Below are positions 59,801-64,000 of a DNA stretch of 64,000 nt, piece after piece (positions within the stretch are counted from its first letter, which is position 1; each line of letters opens with the position of its first letter). Origin of the DNA: Trichoplusia ni. Taxonomy: Eukaryota; Arthropoda; Insecta; Lepidoptera; Noctuidae. Under the pieces are notes generated by a model, which saw nothing but the letters and a program-made list of their open reading frames with translations, was not told where the DNA came from and did no database searches. Made by a program: the position numbers and the translations under genes. The stretch covers positions 9,317,657-9,381,656 of the forward strand of contig NC_039482.1 in assembly GCF_003590095.1 (NCBI RefSeq), given 5' to 3'.

Positions 59801-62800
59801 GGCGACTAATTGACGAGCTTCTTGACTGAAAATACTTATACTAAATAAATGGATGGAAAGATTCAGGAGGACACCCCTCTTCTCTAAAATGTGGGGGGGG
59901 GGAGCTTGTAAGGATCACTCCACATTTTTCCCCTTGTTTGTATACACTCTTTCTTATTTGTATGTTTGTTTGTCGTTCTAGTTGGATTTTTGTTACTCAA
60001 TTTTGAGGCACTTCTCGATAAACTAGTAGGCTGAAATGTTTAGGGTAGCTTTAAATCTGATGACAATGCAATTTACAACTTTAAACACGGATGGACCGAT
60101 TTTGACAATCAAAAACGTGGGTACATATTATGATTTTTTTGAATCTATTAATTATTTACAATGCTAAAAATTCGTATGCCTTCTATGTATCAGTGATGAA
60201 AAATACTAGCCTTTTTTTGTTATCACACCAAGCCCCTAAAGTGGATGGAAATTTGTATAGAACTCTTCATGAATTTATTATTTGATTTTAAACGCTATCG
60301 AAACCTTTGTCAAAAATTTATGTGTTTATATATGATTATAACGCTGACGATTGTTTCTCGTGTCTCGTTCAGCGTCGTTCGCGCGCGCGTTCGGGCCATC
60401 TTCCGTGGCGGGCGGCGCGGCGGGCACGTGCGCGCGCGCGGAGTGGCAGTGCGGCAACGGGGCCTGCGTGCCGCACGCCGCGCTCTGCGACGGCGCCGAC
60501 GACTGCGGGGACTACACCGACGAGAGCCACTGCAGTCAGTCATGTGCACTCTACACTTATTTATATTCTATTGGTAGAAATACCAGAAAAGAATTAGCTT
60601 TGAATATTGCAGTGGTGCCTCCCACTTTTAAGTCTTTTCACATTTGCTGTTGAATCGAGTAATGCCACGAGTAGTTTGTCTCGTTTCGTATTTATTCTGT
60701 TGCACTATATTATTTTGACAATTTCGACCCATACGAGACAGGGAAAGAAAACGAATTGTGGTAAGAAATATGTTTCAATATTAATATTAAATTGAGGGGC
60801 GTCTTTGATTTTACTTTTTATATACCCTTCTACTGCTTCTTCTAGACAAAAATCACACATTTCAAATCATTTAACCGTTGCTATCGTAAAGCTATGTTTC
60901 CCGTTCTCGTGTTACGGTGAATCGTTCAGTGTACCTGAGTGTTTAGATGTGGACGAGTGCGCGTTCGTGAACGGCGAGTGCGCGCACAACTGCACGGACC
61001 TGGCGGTGGGGCGCGCCTGCTGGTGCCGCGCGGGCTGGCGCCGCGCCGCCGACGGCCGCGCCTGCCGCGACGTGGACGAGTGCAGAGAGGACGCGCCCTG
61101 CGACCACAGCTGCCGCAACACGCGCGGCAGCTTCCTGTGCCACTGCGCGCCCGGCTACCGCCTGCTGCCCGACGGGGTCACCTGCACGCCGCAGTCCGGT
61201 ACGTCACACACAATTCATGCGTGTTATTGCGATACATTTGTGATTTTAATTCCGCCTGGTTTTTACCCGCAGACGTGCGCGCTAGTCTTATCTTTACCAA
61301 CCGCTACTACATCCGGCGCGTGCCGCTGGCTGGCGAGGCTCCGGACGAGCTGCTGGTGCATGAGCTCACTAACGCCGTGGCGTTAGACATGGAGTGGGAA
61401 CGCGGCTGCTTGTACTGGTCGGACGTGACCCGTCTGGGCTCTGCCATACGGCGCGCGTGCGGGCCGCCTGGCCAGCCCGCCGGCCCGCACCGCCTGCTGC
61501 ACGGGGCCACCCTGCAGAACCCTGACGGCCTGGCTGTGGACTGGGTGGCTGGCAACCTGTACTGGTGTGACAAAGGAACAGACACCATCGAGGTGTCGCG
61601 CACGGACGGCTCGCACCGGCGCGTGCTGCTGCGCGGCCAGCTCAGCGAGCCGCGCGCGCTGGCGCTGCATCCGGCGCGAGGGTAGGTAGCGGGACGAGGT
61701 ATGGTGGGGGTGGTGGCGGGTGCGTGAGGCCCTGACGTGGCGTGTGTTGCAGCACGCTGTACTGGTCGGACTGGGGCGCGGCGCCGCACATCGGGCGCGC
61801 CGGCATGGACGGCTCGGGGCGGCGCGTGCTGGTGTCGGCGGGGCTGTACTGGCCCAACGCGCTCACCGTGTCGCCCTCCTCCAACGAGCTGTACTTCGCG
61901 GACGCGCGCGAGGACTACATCGCCGTCGCTGACCTCGACGGCAACAACGTGCGCGTGCTCTTCTCGCGAGGTTTGCCACTCAAACATTCATTATTTCCTT
62001 TTTTCCCAATATATTAGAATGGATTTTTTTGTCACTAAAATAAATTATCCTCAGATACCTTAATAAAATCTACAACAGTCTTTTCAAATGCCAAAAAATG
62101 TTAATTGAGTGGAATTACAATGTATTGTGTGTCAGAGCGCATGCCTTGGCTGCGTCTACACCACGTGTTCGCGCTTGCGGTGTGGGACGGGCGCGTGTAC
62201 TGGTCGGACTGGGAGACCCGCGCCGTGGAGAGCTGCCTGCGCCGCCCCGACATGCGCTACGCCGGCGCCGCCAACGACAGCAGCGGCGGCGCCTACCGCT
62301 GCCGCACGCTCGTGCACACCGTGCACAAGCCCATGGACCTGCGCGTCTACCATCCGGCTCGCCAGCCACCGCAACCCGGTACGTGACATCACGCGAGCCA
62401 AAAACACTTCTTCTTTGTTCTCCTCGGATCGGATCGTTAAGTTTAGTTTTGTACAGAGCTGTCGGCATTGTGCGCGGCGCTCAACTGCTCGGGGCTGTGC
62501 CTGCTGACGCCGGAGGGCGGCGAGAACGGCGGTGCGGGCGCGCGCTGCGAGTGCCCCGAGCACTGGGCGCTAGCTGAGGACGGACGCTCGTGCACGCCCA
62601 ACTGCACGTCTGCGCACTTCGTGTGCGCGTCCGCGCTCAAGTGCATCCCGTTCTGGTGGCGCTGCGACACGCAGGACGACTGCGGCGACGGCAGCGACGA
62701 GCCCGCCTCGTGCCCCGCCTTCCGCTGCGCGCCCGGCCAGTTCCAGTGCGACAACGGGCGCTGCGTGCACCCGTCGCACATCTGCGACGGCGCGCCGCAC

Positions 62801-64000
62801 TGCGGGGACGGCTCGGACGAGCGCGACTGCGACAAGTTCACGTGCCTGGCCTCGCAGTGGAAGTGCCGCGGGAACAGCTCGGCCGGCGTGGCCGCGCGCT
62901 GCGTGCCCGCCGCCGCGCGCTGCGACGGACGCTACGACTGCCACGACAAGGACGACGAGCACGACTGCCCGCCGCGCACCTGTCCGCCGCATCATGTCAG
63001 TATACATCACCTCTACATAATGACTTGAATGTAATATATTGTTAGTTGTACATTAATAAATGCTTACTGAGCAAAGACTTGTGCTTACTGCCAACGTTGC
63101 AGTTTACATGTGCAAACGGTGCGTGCGTGCCGCTGGTGTGGGTGTGCGACGCGGACTCTGACTGCGGCGACGGGTCGGACGAGGGCGCCATGTGCGCGGC
63201 TCGGGCCTGTGCTGCTGACGAGTTCCGCTGCGGCTCCGGGCGCTGCATACCGCGCGAGTGGCTCTGTGACGCCGAGCACGACTGCCCCGCGCGCGAGGAT
63301 GAGGTGGGCTGCCTGCCCGGCCGCTCGCCGCCCGCCTGTGACCCCACATACTTCCGCTGTCCCGACGGCCACTGTGTGCCCGGCCGCTGGCGCTGTGACC
63401 TAGAAGATGACTGCGGCGACGGCGCAGACGAGCTAGGCTGTGCGCCGCGTGCCTGCTCACCCTCCGAGTTCCGCTGCGGATCAGGCGAGTGTATTCGCGC
63501 CGCACTGCGCTGCTCGGGCGCCGCCGACTGCGCGGACGCCAGCGACGAGGCGGGCTGCGCGCCGCACTGCGGGCCGGGAGCGCGCGCCTGCCGCGCCGGG
63601 CCCGCCTGCGTGCGCCGCGACTGGTGGTGCGACGGCGAGCCCGACTGCCCCGACGGCTCGGACGAGGCGGGCTGCGCCGGCGCCGCCGACTGCGGGGAGC
63701 GCCTGGCGTGCGGCGGCGCGGCCCGCTGCCTGCCCGCCGCCTGGCGCTGCGACGCGCGCCGGGACTGCGCCGACGCGCGGGACGAGGAGCCCTCGGCTTG
63801 CGAGCAGCACGCCTGCCCGCCACCCATGTTCCGCTGCAACGACAACACGTGCTTGCCGCCCAACCTGGTGTGCGACGGCTTCCTGGACTGCGACGGCGAC
63901 GAGAACCCCGCGTTCTGCGAGCGGCGCCGCTGGCTGGGCGAGGAGTCCGCCTGCCAGCCCGACGAGAGCCTGTGCGACGACGGCCGCTGCGTGCCCGCCG
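32742..64000 (+). CDS. LRP1: LRP1-like giant lipoprotein receptor (3' partial)
   Basis: Endocytic receptor of the LDL-receptor family, N-terminal about 3,790 codons in 45 exons. Exons 1-12: 32742-32844, 36210-36350, 36712-36841, 37127-37273, 37805-37921, 38373-38501, 38596-38785, 38863-38978, 39050-39438, 39510-39988, 40066-40308, 40401-40792; later exons are listed in the module entries. Exon 1 holds a signal peptide (AARVAALLLALLGTTVALAA). Module order follows vertebrate LRP1: LDLa cluster I, 2 EGF, 2 propellers, cluster II, 4 propellers, cluster III, 1 propeller, cluster IV. LDLa counts are 3, 6, 8 and at least 10, against 2, 8, 10 and 11 in vertebrates (from memory). LRP2/megalin has another arrangement. 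The last propeller, EGF row, membrane span and NPxY tail lie beyond the window. Coding bases are extremely GC-rich. Confidence 0.9.
32845..36209 (+). other. Large first intron of LRP1
   Basis: About 3.4 kb, mostly AT-rich. No exon is supported; a 121-codon open frame at 33617-33982 has no recognisable family. A CpG-rich island at about 35085-35245 is described separately. Confidence 0.6.
35085..35245. promoter_or_regulatory. CpG-rich island in LRP1 intron 1
   Basis: About 160 bases of very GC- and CpG-rich DNA in an AT-rich intron, bounded by an inverted pair GGTTATCACGG and CCGCGATAACC, each with a GATA-type core. It could be an enhancer, an alternative promoter or an unannotated exon; nothing decides this from sequence. 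Confidence 0.3.
36210..38501 (+). CDS. LRP1: LRP1 exons 2-6: LDLa cluster I and two EGF modules
   Basis: Exons 36210-36350, 36712-36841 and 37127-37273 each carry one LDLa module with the acidic calcium motif (e.g. CDGRAHCADASDE; CDGVRHCADASDE). The second, CDGEPDCGAHDASDE, is slightly expanded. Exon 37805-37921 is an EGF module (CEALHCELGCRPTHTGLACY) and 38373-38501 a calcium-binding EGF (DADECSREDACAQHCHNTLG). All junctions are phase 1, so modules could be exchanged cleanly. Introns of 361-531 bases between them show nothing notable. Confidence 0.9.
38596..40792 (+). CDS. LRP1: LRP1 exons 7-12: beta-propellers 1 and 2 with an EGF between
   Basis: Exons 38596-38785, 38863-38978, 39050-39438, 39510-39988, 40066-40308 and 40401-40792. 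YWTD-type blades are visible: HLAIDWVSGNWYLVDTGRE, AIYWVDAYLDCVERADY, GIAVDWMGRNLYWTDDALGT, ELYWCDTFRNTLERLEL. An EGF (about 39690-39812, CAGGGGCAQLCVTAYRAG) splits the region into two propellers, as in vertebrate LRP1. Propellers of this type release ligand at endosomal pH. Third codon positions are almost all G or C. Confidence 0.88.
41006..42779 (+). CDS. LRP1: LRP1 exons 13-18: EGF, LDLa cluster II (6) and two EGF modules
   Basis: Exons 41006-41281, 41358-41444, 41530-41863, 41936-42008, 42078-42306 and 42540-42779. After an EGF (CSVKNGGCSELCLAKPEGRT) come six LDLa modules, e.g. CDGDLDCPDGSDED, CDGQKDCTDGADEA, CDGRADCADASDER, CDAQEDCLDGSDEV. The third is atypical, CDGAPDCGRDDLSDE. Two EGFs follow (CELAACTHECHAAPSG; CDWGACAHHCQPHKNR). 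This cluster is the main ligand-binding cluster in vertebrate LRP1, which has eight modules there. Confidence 0.88.
42845..43113 (+). repeat. Common lepidopteran repeat in LRP1 intron 18
   Basis: Runs from AAAGCTGAAGAGTTTGTTTG through ATTTCAGGAACTACTGGTTC to CCACGCGGACGAAGTCGGGG and CAATAGCTAGT. I recognise this phrase series as a very widespread insect repeat; no ORF. It fills most of the 362-base intron. Confidence 0.55.
43142..47481 (+). CDS. LRP1: LRP1 exons 19-29: propellers 3, 4 and 5 with intervening EGFs
   Basis: Exons 43142-43348, 43432-43547, 43626-43713, 43791-44843, 44906-45151, 45355-45528, 45880-45956, 46066-46129, 46198-46470, 46739-47033 and 47382-47481. Propeller 3: LAVDWIAGNLYWVESSLHQI, GYLFWSDWEQAAPRIERA, RLYWVDARSDSIHTTDY, VYWTDWRSNSVVRANKW. 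EGF at about 44218-44328 (CADGGGCSHLCLLASA). Propeller 4 runs to 45151 and is degenerate, with FWADSETSELKRA and LYWAERGAASERL. EGF at about 45418-45524. Propeller 5 starts VDEVLIYSVSWELRGAPIDS and includes NLYWSDPRRNLLLVSRYDGS. Exon 43791-44843, at 1,053 bases, is the largest in the gene. Intron 45529-45879 is AT-rich and empty. Confidence 0.88.
47821..49195. mobile_element. 1,375-bp non-autonomous TIR element with 8-bp target duplication (P/hAT-like)
   Basis: Perfect 30-bp terminal inverted repeats, 47821-47850 and 49166-49195, begin CATAGAAATCTAAATAACAA and are flanked by identical 8-mers GCGTTGAC (47813-47820 and 49196-49203). An 8-bp duplication is the mark of hAT and P superfamilies. 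The CA...TG ends and 30-bp TIR recall P elements more than hAT, by inference. No transposase ORF is visible, so it must have been mobilised in trans. Subterminal regions are GC-rich; the core is AT-rich. Confidence 0.88.
49340..51110 (-). mobile_element. 5'-truncated non-LTR retrotransposon with reverse transcriptase ORF
   Basis: The - strand frame 51110-49822 reads a reverse transcriptase from DNQFGFRKVKSTEDAVLELT through VFLDLSKAFDTI, ENICYGVPQGSVLGPTLFLI and the catalytic IVYADDTVLL, followed by a C-terminal thumb with KYLGVIIDSD and TYCIAAWG. This is Jockey/CR1-type. No endonuclease is left, so the 5' part is lost. The 3' UTR has a long GT/CA microsatellite (49619-49735) and ends near 49340 in a repeated TGATTTT-type tail (forward AATCAAAAATCAAAATCATT). 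It lies antisense to LRP1. The apparent N-terminal 45 residues of the open frame come from the opposite strand of LRP1 exon 30, not from the element. Confidence 0.88.
49619..49735. repeat. GT/CA microsatellite
   Basis: About 117 bases of mostly alternating TG with scattered GGG and C interruptions, lying in the 3' region of the non-LTR element. Confidence 0.9.
51133..57595 (+). CDS. LRP1: LRP1 exons 30-34: EGF, propeller 6, EGF and first LDLa of cluster III
   Basis: Exons 51133-51307, 51727-51829, 52267-52397, 52478-52887 and 57145-57595. Exon 30 encodes an EGF whose first loop is swollen by Gly/Ala-rich sequence (AECAAGAGGAAGAGCEALCL). Propeller 6 shows EYNSSRLFYSDIQRGSINTV, IDFDPCEARLYWTNWNESHP, GLALDHHAKKIYWADARLDK and GPWVFWSDWLAHGVFRADKR. 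An EGF (CEPLRAGCAELCAPDAAG) and the first LDLa of cluster III (CDGVPHCSDGADASDE) follow. The blade between 52887 and 57145 is interrupted by a 4.3-kb intron holding an LTR retrotransposon; the join CAT + GTG keeps frame (HVVTRAG). Confidence 0.88.
52943..53354. repeat. Left LTR (412 bp)
   Basis: Direct repeat of 56658-57069, with TG...CA ends, preceded by TATATA. Contains a possible AATAGAG/TTATAAAAGG core promoter-like stretch near 53055-53090 (inference). Confidence 0.88.
56050..56380. repeat. Minisatellite with GCCTGTGTGGC core
   Basis: About 20 head-to-tail copies of an 11-base core GCCTGTGTGGC separated by short variable spacers (AAATA, AAGTA, CA, AACGATTA). Unit length varies from about 12 to 19 bases. 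It lies inside the LTR element interior close to the right LTR. Confidence 0.92.
56658..57069. repeat. Right LTR (412 bp)
   Basis: Same length and, by eye, same sequence as 52943-53354; followed by TATATA. It ends 75 bases before LRP1 exon 34. Confidence 0.88.
57666..60538 (+). CDS. LRP1: LRP1 exons 35-39: rest of LDLa cluster III
   Basis: Exons 57666-57929, 58116-58292, 58684-58871, 59571-59790 and 60373-60538 carry seven LDLa modules (eight in the cluster with exon 34), e.g. CDGRADCDDGADEA, CDAVDNCADGSDER, CDGRNDCPDASDET, CDGDADCADGSDEP, CDGADDCGDYTDES. The seventh is odd: CDGRDHCVDGGGGGAGSDED, with a glycine insertion in the calcium loop. A free segment PACLHADCALRTEPPPTETS separates modules 3 and 4. 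The last exon end is uncertain: the strong donor GTCAGT after 60534 gives a phase that does not fit exon 40, whereas GTCATG after 60538 does (SHVPECLDVDEC). Confidence 0.82.
58440..58545 (-). repeat. SINE-like fragment in LRP1 intron 36
   Basis: GGGAATGGAACCCACGACCT is the reverse of a tRNA-type internal B box (GGTTCCATTCC). Likely a tRNA-derived SINE remnant; the A box is not clear. Confidence 0.4.
58872..59570 (+). other. LRP1 intron 37 with two diverged direct repeats
   Basis: About 58925-59036 and 59205-59295 share AGGAATGCACAAAAT and GGCAGCCTTA / GGCTGCCTTA phrases in the same order, so a segment of about 100 bases is present twice in diverged form. No exon seen. Confidence 0.45.
59791..60372 (+). 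other. LRP1 intron 38
   Basis: AT-rich. Around 60085-60130 the phrase AAACACGGATGGACCGATTT recalls widespread insect TE remnants. No exon seen. Confidence 0.4.
60930..62378 (+). CDS. LRP1: LRP1 exons 40-43: two EGF modules and propeller 7
   Basis: Exons 60930-61198, 61273-61681, 61753-61970 and 62136-62378. EGF (DECAFVNGECAHNCTDLAVG), calcium-binding EGF (DVDECREDAPCDHSCRNTRG), then a propeller with LIFTNRYYIRRVPL, NAVALDMEWERGCLYWSDVT, DGLAVDWVAGNLYWCDKGTD, TLYWSDWGAAPHIGRAGMDG, LYFADAREDYIAVADLDGNN and VYWSDWETRAVESC. This block is the one most like vertebrate LRP1 and is the strongest evidence for orthology. Confidence 0.9.
62457..64000 (+). CDS. LRP1: LRP1 exons 44-45 (partial): EGF and LDLa cluster IV
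   Basis: Exons 62457-62995 and 63103-64000 (open at the window end). An EGF (CAALNCSGLCLLTPEGG) is followed by ten complete LDLa modules and the start of an eleventh. Examples: CDTQDDCGDGSDEP, CDGAPHCGDGSDER, CDADSDCGDGSDEG, CDLEDDCGDGADEL, CDGEPDCPDGSDEA, CDGFLDCDGDENPAFC. Module 7 has CSGAADCADASDE (Asp to Ser in the calcium loop), and module 9 CDARRDCADARDEE. Vertebrate cluster IV has eleven modules. Exon 45 packs at least seven modules into one exon, unlike the one-module exons of cluster I. Confidence 0.9.

Overview
This window looks like lepidopteran (moth or butterfly) nuclear DNA. Genes are split into many short exons with GT-AG introns, introns and spacers are AT-rich, and many interspersed repeats have the character of lepidopteran TE families. 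No bacterial or organellar features were seen.

Left part (1-24.3 kb): a cluster of four secreted family-1 glycoside hydrolases (beta-glucosidase/myrosinase-like). Genes A and B lie in tandem on the + strand; genes C and D lie in tandem on the - strand and converge on A/B. All four share one 11-exon plan whose internal exon lengths are nearly fixed (148, 167, 258-261, 89, 148, 161-164, 150, 89-92 nt). A is cut at its 5' end by the window edge: the window starts in its first intron. B and C can be assembled completely, including a tiny signal-peptide exon (predicted 507 and 483 residues). D keeps ten exons but the exon encoding the N-terminal barrel strand was not found. Degraded SINE-like, foldback and non-LTR fragments litter the introns and spacers.

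Middle part (24.3-32.7 kb): a non-LTR reverse transcriptase scrap, then three compact housekeeping genes. These are a single-exon SOSS-B/NABP ssDNA-binding protein (-), the mRNA export/spindle WD40 protein Rae1 (+, 7 exons), which starts head-to-head with SOSS-B, and the complex I subunit NDUFB3 (-, 2 exons), tail-to-tail with Rae1.

Right part (32.7 kb to the end): a giant receptor gene on + whose module order matches LRP1. The order is signal exon, LDLa cluster I (3), 2 EGF, 2 beta-propellers, EGF, LDLa cluster II (6), 2 EGF, 4 propellers separated by EGFs, LDLa cluster III (8), 2 EGF, 1 propeller, EGF, and LDLa cluster IV (10 complete plus a partial 11th at the edge). Forty-five exons give about 3,790 codons; the last propeller, EGF row, membrane segment and cytoplasmic tail lie beyond the window. 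Exons are extremely GC-rich, in contrast to AT-rich introns.

Two LRP1 introns are swollen by transposons. One holds a 1,375-bp element with 30-bp terminal inverted repeats and an 8-bp target duplication, followed by a 5'-truncated non-LTR retrotransposon that stops just before an exon. The other holds a 4.1-kb element with two visually identical 412-bp LTRs, a degenerate gag-like scrap and an internal minisatellite.

The most novel-looking items are the active-site and exon-loss changes in the GH1 cluster and the young non-autonomous LTR element. No clear undescribed defence or metabolic system was seen.
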